64,000 nt of DNA, taken from NCBI GenBank assembly GCA_905160935.1, contig CAJHZI010000445.1, positions 123,501-187,500 on the forward strand. The letters are read 5' to 3'. The translations under genes were made by a program, and so were the position numbers. This document shows positions 54,979-64,000 of the stretch, one piece after another. The stretch comes from Enchytraeus crypticus (Eukaryota; Annelida; Clitellata; Enchytraeida; Enchytraeidae). The notes beneath the pieces were generated by a model. It made no database searches and was not told where the DNA came from. It was given only the letters and a program-made list of their open reading frames with translations. How positions within the stretch are numbered: position 1 is the stretch's first letter; each line of letters begins with the position of its first letter.

Positions 54979-56190
54979 GGAAGAAAGATAGACGAGACAC
55001 ACAGACGAGATATGAGATTTTAAGTCAAGATTTTCATCAAATAAAGCTAAAGCTGGTAAAGTTAAGATTAACGTCAATTACATCACTCGAAAGCGATGTC
55101 AGTGACGGGCGAGCCCAGGATTTGAAGCCCGCACATACTGATCCTCGGTCGAGCATCTTACCTACTTTTAGTGGCGAAATGTGACACCAAGGTTTTTAGA
55201 CTTGAGAGTAGGAGTGAGAGTAAGATTTTGAAAATATATTGAAGAATTGGCTACTTTGGTTCTTTGCTGGGGGGGGGGGGGGCCGATTATAAGATATTCG
55301 GTTTTAGAAGGATTGACAAAGAGACGATTGCAGCAAAACTACAAATAAACTTTGTCAAGAACAGATGAAAGGTGTTGCAATTTCAAATCTGAATCTGAGC
55401 TAGAAAATGAGATGTACAGCTGAGTATAATCAGCATTGAAGTGAACTTTTATTGAAGCATTGTCTAAAACATAACTGAGTGGGGTGGTGTAGAGGTAAAA
55501 AAGTAAAGGTCCAAGTACAGATCCTTGGGGCACAAAGCGAAGAAGAGGTAGTTCATGGGAGAGTGCATTAACTGTAATAACAGATTGAGTGCGACTAGAA
55601 AGATAGGAGGAGATCAGAGAGAAGGCAGAGTCAGAGACACCAAAGCACGTTTTAAGTCTACTGGTGAGAATGTTGTGATCAATGGTGTCGAAGGCAGCCG
55701 AAAGATCAAGTAGTACAAGGGCGGATACATTTTGAGAGTTTAAGTCTAGGCATCTAGGCAAAGGTCATCATTTATGCTGAGCAAGGCAGTTTCAGTGGAG
55801 TGAAGATTTCTAAATGCAGATTGGAAACAAGATAGAGAAGGAAAGCAGTCAAGATGGCTGCATAAGTGAGTGTATAATATTTTTTCGAAGATTATATTAA
55901 ATGAAATTTAAGTTGGATATGGGACGATAGCAAGAAAGATCGTGTTTAGGAATTGACTGCTTTTTAAGCAAAAGAGAAGCAACATCTGTTTTAAAAGAAG
56001 AAGGAAAAATTCCTTTAGAAAGTGAAACATTAACCCGATTTGTAATTGGAAGAAAGAGGGCTTCAATGGAAAATTTAAGTACTTTGGTTAGAATAGCATC
56101 TAGCGTGCAAGATGAATGGGTAGTATAAGATGATGGATTTCTTCAAGAGAAGCACGTTTAAAATTGGACAGCCGAGGTGGATTTAGCATA
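54888..56190 (-). mobile_element. Family L LINE, RT region
   Basis: Minus strand, from 56190 down: linker, RSFQNLHSTETALLSI (55810), a 140-codon frame (55761-55339) with ALVLLDLSAAFDTIDHNILT, CFGVSDSAFSLISSYLSSRT, FVPQGSVLGPLLFYLYTTPL and the catalytic line HFNADYTQLYISFSSSDSDL (NADY in place of YADD). It is followed by KLFVNPSKTEYL, a family U SINE at 55055-55180, and SIVHSRLDYC at 54900. The 140-codon frame is the longest intact RT stretch of family L here. Confidence 0.85.
55055..55180 (-). mobile_element. SINE family U inside LINE L
   Basis: Minus strand: TTTCGCCACTAAAAGTAGGT, AAGATGCTCGACCGAGGATC, B box GGGCTTCAAATCCTGG, GACATCGCTTTCGAGTGATG, TAATTGACGTTAATCTTAAC. The LINE reading (GTGACACCAAGG... 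and GATGAAAATCTTGACTTAAA) resumes on each side. Confidence 0.8.
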
Positions 56191-57129
56191 GAAGAATGTG
56201 CAGCAGGGAAGTGCACTTTTAACACCACATGTTTAATTCGTTATGCAATTTAGTCCATTTTCAGTGTAACAAGTCCTGTAAATGGCTGAGATTTTTGAAC
56301 CCACGATGGTTCAGTTCACCGCAGGATCTGTCATTTAAAACTTCATGACGTTACCCCTACGCTATTGAGACATTAAACAAAGAAGCCAAAATTTAACAGC
56401 CTACTAATTGAGGATTTGTTTTTGAATTTCTATTAATACTAGCAACGAAATTATATTTTTCCAAATACTTTTAATATTTCCAGACTTATGGGTAAGCATT
56501 TTATTGTAGTAATTTATTTTAGCTTACCTCATTCTTACCTGCTTACCTGCTTTCTTTCCTCATCATTTAAAATTTATTCAAATCAAATTCAGTATGGCTT
56601 TGAATCCATTCTCATGTTTGTTGTTTTTTAAGAGGTCGCTGTCAAATGGAAAAAAGCCTTTACCATTTGTAGTTTCGGTAATACGTATTGATACTGGGGT
56701 TATATTTTGTAGAGTTAATTGTAGTTGTAATCTTTTTATATTGTTGTTCTATCGGTTCAAAAACCGTAACACTTTAATTTTTATTAGGAATTCATATATC
56801 TTGAACACCGATAATCGTTCAAATAAAAGTTAAAATATACCAGTGGTTAATAACTTAATAGTTTCAAAAGTTTTAAATAATAATTTTCATATTATATACA
56901 GAAATATGCATTTCAATTGCATATAAAAATTCCACAAGGTCAACGTCCTGATACCGCCCTGTTCCTTAGGCCTTCATCGAACTTAGGCTAGCCAACCCTT
57001 CGTCCTATCAAAAAAGCCAGTATCTGACCCCGCATTCCGAATTTTACAAATCGAGCACTGGTCTTTGTCTTTCTCATTTTGGCTTTACGAGTTTTATAAC
57101 TTGTGGTGGTAGAGTAAGTCTACACTAAC
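56191..57129. other. Intron sequence, no recognised feature
   Basis: AT-rich; the 79-codon plus frame at 56594-56833 does not resemble a known protein. No repeat shared with the rest of the window was found. Confidence 0.45.
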
Positions 57130-57309
57130 CGAAGCAGATGCCGAAGGTAACTGAAAAGAGACAGAGCAGAGGGTAAGTGTGCGCGAACATGCTCAGGACA
57201 CAGAGAACTCCACATCCCAGTAGCCCAATATTGTGTAGTACTAGGCAGCTCACGCGAGGAAAATCTGCCACTACTCCTACCCCAATACGACTCACAGTGT
57301 TAGATATAC
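57130..57309 (-). CDS. Monocarboxylate transporter-like gene, internal exon
   Basis: 180 bp, minus strand, acceptor TTAATTAG before 57309 and donor GTTAGT after 57130, phase 1 on both sides. Encodes (G)ISNTVSRIGVGVVADFPRVS, CLVLHNIGLLGCGVLCVLSM, FAHTYPLLCLFSVTFGICF and the first base of Ala. This is TM8-TM10. The NTVSR segment corresponds to the Asp-x-x-x-Arg of MCT1 TM8 (D302/R306): the Arg is kept but the acidic residue is Asn. From family knowledge that Asp/Arg pair serves proton-coupled lactate transport in MCT1-4; its loss suggests a different subgroup or mechanism (inference). ADFPR corresponds to the usual AD.P cytosolic turn. Confidence 0.93.
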
Positions 57310-57584
57310 CTAATTAATAAAAAATACATTTTCTAACATTCTCTTTAAGATTTCAAATACTTTAGAATTAGTAAGTGAGCGAACTATGTAATTTGGAAAC
57401 TGGACTTAGTTATTGATGAAATAAAAATTCTCATAATGTGAATAAATAGCAGCGTTCAATGTGATAATAGTTAATTAGAAGGGCCAAAATGAATTTTTGG
57501 GAAACAGCTAAGGAGGTATGCAAAGTATAAAATAAGTTATTACAATAGTTATGGAATTGATTGATTTTTTGCTGCCTTTCCTGG

Positions 57585-57655
57585 GCTCGCCGATCACTAA
57601 TATCACTTTCGAGTGAGGAAACTGAAGTTAACCTTAACTTTACCAGCTTTACCCT
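57585..57655 (+). mobile_element. SINE family U, 3' part
   Basis: GGGCTCGCCGATCACTAATA, TCACTTTCGAGTGAGGAAAC, TGAAGTTAACCTTAACTTTA, CCAGCTTTA matches the distal half of the U consensus; the tRNA-like head is missing. Confidence 0.7.
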
Positions 57656-57916
57656 TAACGCGTTTAAAATAATTGATAAGATTAATACAATTTATGTAAT
57701 TAATAAAAAGATTAAATAAAGCTAATGCGTTTAAACTAATGGGTTTCAACTGGGCTTTAAACCTATTTCGTAAGTCGACCAACATTGTATTGCCTAGATG
57801 ATTATAATCAATATAAAACATAAACATAACGGCACACTGGGTCAGGAAGCAAAGATAAATTTAAGGCCAATTTCCTCCTTCTTCTCCATTATTAGTAATC
57901 GTTGCCTTTTGATGGC

Positions 57917-58090
57917 GCATCAATTGCAGCCGGCACGGATTTAAGAATAACCTTCCATCATCCTGGGATTTTTTCCTTCAAAGCTGTCAACACTCGGTCT
58001 TCCAATGTGGTCACTCACAATGTAGTACCCGATGCCGATGTAGCTTATCTTCGGTTATTGACGCGCAACTAAACCAAATGCGCTAAATCC
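57917..58090 (-). repeat. Inverted distant copy of the 28.6-29.7 kb repeat unit
   Basis: The minus strand reads GGCGGGATTTAGCGCATTTG, GTTTAGTTGCGCGTCAATAA, then CTACATCGGC and ATGATGGAAGGTTATTCTTA. This parallels 29460-29630 (GGCGGGATTTAGCGCACTTG ... GATGGAGGATGGCTATTCTT). The tRNA-like start is not included. It lies in the transporter's 887-bp intron. Confidence 0.75.
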
Positions 58091-58196
58091 CGCCGTAAAT
58101 TCAAATCAATAATTTAATCATTATATAGATCACAGTTGACTTAACTATTGTACTTGTAAATTATAATCATATTGCTAAACAATGCATTATACAGAC

Positions 58197-58973
58197 CTAT
58201 TAAAGAAAGTAGAAATGCAGCCATGGATTTCTCGATTCCCTGACTCTGCGCCTTGCTAGTGATGTAGAAGAAAGGTACAAATAAACCAATACAGGCAACC
58301 AGGTTACAGAGAAACGGTAATAGAAAGGAAACGTCAGAGAGCAGAAATAAGCCACTAACATTAACAAATTTCTTCCATCTAGTTGCATCCAAAGTTTCAT
58401 ATTTATAACTCTTCCCCTCTACTGTTGTCATACTTTCGTTTTGATCTTTAGCTTCAGAGACGGCATCTAATTCAGAGGTAACTTTTATTGATTCATAGGG
58501 TCTAAATTGTAGGATTCCAGCACTGGGTCTCCGACAATTATTGATAGTTATCTCCTCTGAATAGTCCTTGCAATTATTACCTGATTGTAGTCTATGGAAG
58601 GTTGGAACTCTTTCATATGAATTTTTTCTCGACGAATGTTCTTCCTCCGAATCCTGTCTTTCGAAAATATTAATTACTTCCTCAGCAGTCATCACTGTTT
58701 TTTGAACAGGGATGACTTTTGAGGTAACGGTTGATGATTCTAAAGGCCGAAGTAACGCCCCACAAAGGCAACTCTGAAACGTGACACCGGCAACAAACAG
58801 CATTGAGTTTTTCCAGTCGAAATAACGCAGAAGTAGGTCCCCAAGAGGGGCGAATAGAAATCCACCCACACCTGTACCGCAGACCGCAATGCCGGTGGCT
58901 AAACCCCTCCTTTTATCAAAGTAATATGTTACCGCTACAACTGAAGGTAGATACACCATTCCGAGACCAAATC
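58197..58973 (-). CDS. Monocarboxylate transporter-like gene, large central exon
   Basis: 777-bp exon, minus strand; acceptor ATAAATAG before 58973, donor GTCTGT after 58197, phase 1 both sides. It encodes 258 codons. FGLGMVYLPSVVAVTYYFDK and RRGLATGIAVCGTGVGGFLF are TM4, the conserved YF.KRR loop and TM5; NSMLFVAGVTFQSCLCGALL is TM6. A polar cytosolic loop of about 130 residues follows, rich in Ser/Glu (RQDSEEEHSSRKNS), typical in place of the family's TM6-TM7 loop. Then FLLSDVSFLLPFLCNLVACI begins TM7 and SMAAFLLSLIG enters TM8. The ATG at 58957-58959 is an internal Met, not the start: an in-frame stop just upstream lies in the intron. TM1-3 are encoded beyond 64000. Closest group by eye: MCT12/14-like animal SLC16 members. 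Confidence 0.93.
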
Positions 58974-59395
58974 CTATTTATGATACAATACAATCTTTAA
59001 AGCTGTAGTTGCTCATTAATTATTTTGTAAATCCATCAATCTATCTGTAATTTATTTATTTGCTATGCATCACATCGTATACAATTGTGACAAACACATG
59101 TGCATGCAGATTGAAAGTTCAACCTTATGTGTGATCGGTATTAAAAACCATGACAGCGCTAACATATACCGGTTTTGCAGTTAATAAAAGCAATGTGTAA
59201 CAGCAACTACTAATAAAACGTAAAGTTAAGGGTCATATATACTAAGATCGCTTAAAAATATAATTGTTACAAATAATAAAAGCTCAAAAGAAAAGAACAT
59301 ATAGTGTCTAAATAAATACTTGCTGTAGATCAATGCATCAAGCTTATTGTCCAGATTTTTAGAAGTTTACATTGATCAGATTTGTATAAACTAGC
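58974..59395. other. Intron sequence, no recognised feature
   Basis: Upstream intron of the transporter. No coding pattern, and no sequence resembling the TM1 signature (DGG.GW) on the minus strand here or up to 64000. Confidence 0.5.
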
Positions 59396-59399
59396 GATG

Positions 59400-60280
59400 T
59401 ATGGACTTTGACTTGGACTTGAACTTGAACTGGACTTAAGTCCAGATTTTGAGGACTTGGACCTCAAGGACATTGACTTTGACTTGGACTTGAGCCTCAA
59501 TGACTTGAACTTGGACTTGGGTGATGAGGACTTAGAGAACATATAGAAAACTGTAGCAATTTATTAAAACGGTTAAACTACTGGATAGTCAGTGCAAACA
59601 TTTGTTGATTTTCTGAAAATATTTGGTCACACATATTTAGTTCGTATGTTGTTTTCTAAACACGTGTTTATTTTTAGAAATTAATTAAATTATTGAAGAA
59701 CTGTAGGCATAGACATGGGCGTAGCGAATGGGGGGATATGGGGGATTAATCTCCCCATGGATTTTGGGAGAGGCTATTTCAATCAAGATTTAAGTAGCTT
59801 ATATAAAATTATATCCAGCATTAATTTCAGAATTTAGTTGACTTTGTATTTCTTTATTATTTAATGCCCTAAGCATGTTTCAATGTTAACCGCTCAACGT
59901 GAATACGTTTGAATGCAGTAAGACAGGGGGGGGGGGAGGCGTGGTGACTCACGACATCCTGTATCAACTGTATTGTAATTTACATCCACACTCTGCTCCT
60001 ATATACGAAGCATTCATTCATCGTTCATTCTCGCCTTTGCCTATGACTCTATGTGTTCACAAGTAATATGAGAAATGCCCTCACCCAGGTCAACTCTGAT
60101 TCTAAACATCTTTATCAGCAACACTTGTTCCTAATGCAGGTATTATAATTATATGACTATAAATCAATGAGGACTTAGATTTAAGTCTCAATGACTTGGA
60201 CTTGAGCCTCAAGGACTTGGACTTGGACTTGAGCTTCGAGGACTTGTAATTGACTTGGACTTGAACAAAAAGGACTTGTA
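59400..60280. repeat. Degenerate GACTTG hexanucleotide minisatellites
   Basis: Two blocks, 59403-59530 and 60165-60275, are built of GACTTG / GACTTGGACTTGAGCCTCAA-type repeats. The Ser/Lys-rich minus frame at 59330-59542 is a by-product. Between them is unmatched sequence with a poly-G run at 59927-59937 and a GGGCGTAGCGAATGGGGGG word near 59720. Confidence 0.7.
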
Positions 60281-60489
60281 TACAACATTGGTATAAACCT
60301 TTCTTTAAAGTATTTTAAGAAGAAGCCATGACAATACTGGGTAGTTTCAAGATTTGACACACATATTTATAAAATAATAGCGCACTATACGTAAAGGAAT
60401 TTAAGTTTAAGGTAGCACCATTATTACGTCTGACTACCTATTTAAAAGAAAAAAACTCCTCCCAAGGCAAATCGATTATATAATTCTTA

Positions 60490-60870
60490 GTTTACAATTT
60501 GTACACAATCAGAGTTTAGTCTCCGTAGCTCTAATGAATCAACGTAAAGAGCTTTTAGTCTAAGGTAATATTGCAGGTCGCTCAGGCCATTTTATCGTTT
60601 TGTAAATCCCCTTTGGACTGATTCGATTAGATCGATATCTTATTTACGATACGGTGATCAGAGGTTTGAGCAATACTCCAGTGTGGGCCTGACAAAGACT
60701 GTAAATGCTGTAAAAGCTCCAGAGAGCAATTTCTCATCTTCGGATTTAAGATAAATAAGAATAATTGATCTTTCTTCCCAGCTCGATTAGACATGTGTTC
60801 TATGTGTGGAAAACGGGAGATCCAGCGAAATAATCACCCCGAGATCCGTAACCTATTCAACTTTATGCTA
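60490..60870 (-). mobile_element. CR1-like LINE C-terminal fragment
   Basis: The minus strand encodes ITDLGVII near 60855, then FVRPTLEYCSNL, SPYRK, DIDLIESVQRGFTKR, NGLSDLQYYLRLKALYVDSL and ELRRLNSD with in-frame stops. R..LEYCS.VWSPY..KDI.LIE.VQR.FTK is the classic post-RT block of CR1/Jockey-type elements. 5' and 3' truncated. Confidence 0.8.
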
Positions 60871-61555
60871 AGAGATTAAATAAAGATTTTTGTTCGTATA
60901 GATATTGTAACGAATAGAGCTTCTTCTGCGTACTTATAAGTGATGGCTAGGCCTCCCGTGTTACAGCGAGGAGAGAGATATTCCTGTAAGAAATCCCACT
61001 TCTGACACCATTTATAGGCCTAACGAATGGGGCTTCTTTTACTTGAGTGGGCTGGTTACGCTGAGCTTGTTCGGTGTGTTGATGTTGTAATAAGAAACGA
61101 TATTTCGGTTATTCTTGACTGAATTGGGGAGGCCTTGAGGTCTATTAAAAGAAGTTCATAACGATTGAGGAAGTCTGTGTCTTTCAAGTATCTCTACCTC
61201 ATTATTATGAAATACTCGAGCCTTATCGGTCGTTATGAAACGTGAAATGAAGAAAGACCAGCTTTGTGCTTTCTGGGCCACGCTATTAAAATTAATATAC
61301 TTTTTAAAATGAAATAACGGATCGCAAGTTATCCGAATAATTACTATTATTGGGAAATCTCGAGACCAGGCAAACCTTATTTCGGTGGCTGGAAGATTAT
61401 TCCTTCTGCAATCCGATTGGAAGTCATTAAACTTGGAAAGAACGGGAAATAAGAACATTTCTAACATGTTTGACGAAAGTTAAAGGTTAAATATGTATAG
61501 TAGCTACTGTTGCTGGTTCACTGAACGAGCAGTGCTTGTTGTTTCGTTTGTCAGA
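60871..61555. other. Stretch with no recognised gene
   Basis: Includes a 103-codon minus frame (61156-61467) that starts MLEMFLFPVLSKFNDF; I do not recognise it, and it shows no domain motif. No repeats shared with other parts of the window. Confidence 0.4.
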
Positions 61556-61559
61556 TGAC

Positions 61560-61935
61560 TCTCTCTTTAGTGTACTGCCAAGTTACAGGTTCAAGGTACA
61601 TATTCATACTAAAAGTCTGCTTTCTCGCTCCATACGAGCACTCCTTAAATCAACAAGTTTATCCCTTCTCACAAAGTCTATGCCATATCCATACCTTATG
61701 TTGCCAATACATTGGGAAAAATATGGCTTCTGAGGTGGTTTCCCGTTGCCTTCCTCATTTAGATGGATTAATTACCATTTAATCCTGGGGGAAAATATTT
61801 CACGGTGAGGTGGGTCCCCTCTTGCCATTCTCAGCACCTGCCTTAGTCGCCTCTTACGTACACGCAGCAGATTGTTTGCCGTTGGCCTATTCTGCAGTCG
61901 TCCAACCACACCTGAGCACAACACGGGGTAAATGA
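61560..61935 (-). mobile_element. SINE family Q, best copy
   Basis: Minus strand: CCCCGTGTTGTGCTCAGGTG, TGGTTGGACGACTGCAGAAT, CTGCTGCGTGTACGTAAGAG, GCGACTAAGGCAGGTGCTGA, GGATTAAATGG, GGGAAACCACCTCAGAAGCC, and a 3' end of CCTTGAACCTGTAACTTGGC then AGTACACTAAAGAGAG. The end matches the LINE R 3' terminus pattern (CCTGCCAGTAGGCAGTGCAC, TAA). Confidence 0.8.
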
Positions 61936-62369
61936 CTAAGTTAAAAATTTAGTAGCTGTTATGTTCAGAAAGTTTAATTTGTAGTACGTGCGATCAAGTG
62001 AATTTATTATTAGCTATCTTTAATAAGCAAAGTTCACTATTTTCGTTTCAGTTTTAGCCTTTTTGAAATTCATTTCTCTGCAACGAGTTCTGATTCTTGC
62101 AGCGGTCTTTGTATTTCTTTAGTTTTAAATGAGCAGAGTGTATCTCATTTAGTAAAACAATTAGAATCTTCGAACGAAAGACACGAGTAGTTATTGATTT
62201 AAATTCAAATCTGAATCTCGAAATTTATTCGTTGCAGAGTTCTTAGCCAACGGGAAGTGGCATCGTTTGATTGAAGTGAAGCTTTTCTTTACTTTGCTGT
62301 ACTTTAGTCTACAGGTCAACTTTTTATTTTTATGTTTGTAATGGTTCTCCATTTTTATCCTTTGACTAG
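61936..62369. other. Stretch with no recognised gene
   Basis: AT-rich; no coding signal. TTAATTTGTAGTACGTGCG and GTGAAGCTTTTCTTTACTTT are the only distinctive words. Confidence 0.4.
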
Positions 62370-64000
62370 ATGTTGTTTCGTCTTGTATGCAAATTCAAAT
62401 CCTATCTCTTTTTGATTGTCTACAGACCATCTTCTTGATCCAAGGCCATTTTCATTTTTGATTTTTCCTTGCTTCTTGAAAACATTGCCTTATCACTCAC
62501 TGAATCAATAATTATGGGTGATTTCAACATCCATCTAGACTCTGATGTCTATTATTCTGCTTCCTTTTTTATCAACACTTGATTACTTTGATCTCACGCA
62601 ACATATATCTTCCCCTACTCGCTCCACTGGTAACATTCTTGATCTGCTTATCACTGGAAACAACATGTCATATCTTGATCATGAAATCTCCGACCCTTCA
62701 TTATCAGATCGTAGTGCAATTTTCTGTAAATTGCCTGTGACTCTTAATGTATACCCATCCAGAATACTAAAAACTTACAGAAAACTCTCCTCTATTGACA
62801 TTGATGCCTTCTCTGCTGATATTGTGCCCTCTTCTTTATATTCTAACCAGTCTTCATTTGTTGCCGAATATTCAGCTAATTTATCCCTTTTTAATTTTAA
62901 TTTAACTTTCCTCCGTATTAGAGAAACATGCCTCTTTCACCTCACAATATCATTTATTGCCGCTCAAACCATAGGAAATCCTTTATTTCTGAAGAAATCC
63001 TTTATTTCTGAAGATATCCTTAAACAACAATCTGAAAGTTCCAGACTCGAAACTAAGTTCAGGAAGGATCTGAAAAATCCACCTGAACTGCGAAATCCAG
63101 GCATTGAGCAAAGTACCTCATACAAAGAAAATTACTAAATAAAATGTTTAGATCTGCTAAAAGCTTGTATTTATCAAAATCTAATCTCACAGAATCGGAA
63201 TTGCCCCAAGAAATTATGGGAGCACTTGATTCTCTGCTTGATCGCACCATTCCCAAGTTACCCCCTCTACCACCTCACCATCATCTCTTGCTACCTCTTT
63301 TCTCAACTTCTTCGATGACAAAATTGCCAAACTCTGTAGCTCTATACCCTCCAACTCCATTGGCACCGACAACACCATTTCTGTAAATATGTCTGAGCCA
63401 CCACTACTTTGTAGTTTTGAACCAGCTAAACCGGATGAAATAAGCAAATTTCATTCTTCGCTCCACCGACTCATCTTGCAGCCTTGATGTTATTCCTACA
63501 AGATTACTGAAATCCTGTATTGATGTTTTAGTTGCTTCTATTACATACTTAATCAACCTCTCACTCTCAGAAGGTATCTTCCAGACATACTTCTAACAAG
63601 CAGTTGTATCTCCTTTACCAAAAAGGCCTTCTCTACAAAAAGATGATCTTTCCAGTAACTGTCCTATTTCGAATCTTAACTTCATCTCTTAGCTTCCTGT
63701 ATAGATAATTTTTACCCATTTATGCACTCATCGTGAGTTTTTCTCTTCTATCTCTCATTATCAACCTGTCTATAGAAAACTCATTTCTACTGAAACCGCT
63801 TTCTTCGTTTCTTAGCTTGGCCATGAAAACCGGTTTCTGCCTTGGTTCTTCTAGATCTCTCTGCTGCCTTCGATACAATTAACCTAATCCTAATAAATAG
63901 GCTTAAATCTTGTTTTGGCATTTCTGATTCTGATTTTTCCCTTCTTACATCGTATCTCTCATGTCGTACACAATCGGTCGTTAGTGGTCAAAATCGCTCT
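62370..64000 (+). mobile_element. Family L LINE, runs off the window end
   Basis: Endonuclease end: LIVYRPSS, IIMGDFNIHLDSDVYYSASF (62510-62570), a 197-codon frame with QHISSPTRSTGNILDLLITG and LSDRSAIFCKLPVTLNVYPS (62600-62770). Linker: LLDRTIPKLPPLPPHH. RT follows: SCSLDVIPTRLLKSCIDVLV (63480-63530), SQAVVSPLPKRPSL-type block (63600), RKLISTETAFF (63775), LVLLDLSAAFDTINLI (63840) and CFGISDSDFSLLTSYLSCRT, QSV at the edge. Several frame changes. Runs parallel to 41005-43165 and 34635-36100. Confidence 0.85.

Noticed and set aside
58957-58959. ATG at 58959 as a gene start for the transporter
   Set aside because: Family alignment puts this Met inside TM4; a splice acceptor lies 14 bases upstream and TM1-3 would be missing.
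59330-59542. Ser/Lys-repeat minus-strand frame
   Set aside because: It is a translation of the GACTTG minisatellite.
59713-59940. Another G-rich hAT-like MITE (GGGCGTAGCGAATGGGGGG)
   Set aside because: Only one possible end is seen; no inverted partner or target duplication.

Overview
The window is AT-rich DNA from an animal genome, most likely a marine or other invertebrate. The evidence is a split gene with GT-AG introns, many decayed LINEs and tRNA-type SINEs, mariner and hAT transposons, and long (TA)n arrays. I see no bacterial gene organisation. I cannot name the phylum. A short motif in two SINE families resembles the anciently conserved animal 'Nin-type' SINE core, which fits many bilaterians.

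One host gene is visible: the 3' three-quarters of a monocarboxylate-transporter-like gene (SLC16/MCT, major facilitator superfamily) on the minus strand. Four exons lie at 58973-58197, 57309-57130, 51437-51312 and 31352-31183. All introns interrupt a codon after its first base, and the spliced frame encodes 416 residues ending at a TAG. The 5' exons, with TM1-3 and the MCT signature near TM1, lie beyond position 64000. The last intron is about 20 kb and is filled with mobile elements.

The rest is transposon debris. (1) LINEs: family R (RTE-like; best copy 44990-46380, at least eight other fragments), family L (L2/CR1-like, six copies), a longer separate L2/CR1-like copy (9390-12375), a Jockey-like copy (6958-8508), a family with a (GAT)n tail (38513-39762), CR1-like C-terminal pieces (21833-22447, 22450-23000, 60490-60870) and another LINE (17935-19030). 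(2) SINE-like families, here called S, Q, T and U. S and Q share a 5' module but carry different LINE-like 3' tails; T and U share a 3' tail but have different heads. (3) DNA transposons: three mariner-like elements plus end fragments, hAT-like MITEs (two with recognisable 8-bp target duplications), a GGTTCGG-rich non-autonomous element and several foldback structures. (4) Fossils: two related solo LTRs with 5-bp target duplications, and a minus-strand virus-like relic (8.9-13.6 kb) split by the long L2 copy.

Region by region: 0-6.4 kb is a nested SINE/LINE graveyard; 6.5-14.7 kb holds the Jockey-like and L2-like LINEs and the virus-like relic; 15-23 kb holds AT-rich repeats and CR1 pieces; 23.5-30 kb holds G-rich hAT MITEs and foldback elements; 31-58 kb is the transporter gene with its repeat-filled introns; 58-64 kb lies upstream of the visible exons and contains LINE, SINE and minisatellite sequence. 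Small perfect hairpins, some at the broken ends of retroelements, recur across the window and are its most unusual structural theme. LINE, SINE, MITE and repeat boundaries were judged by eye and are good to about 10-30 bases unless a target duplication fixes them.
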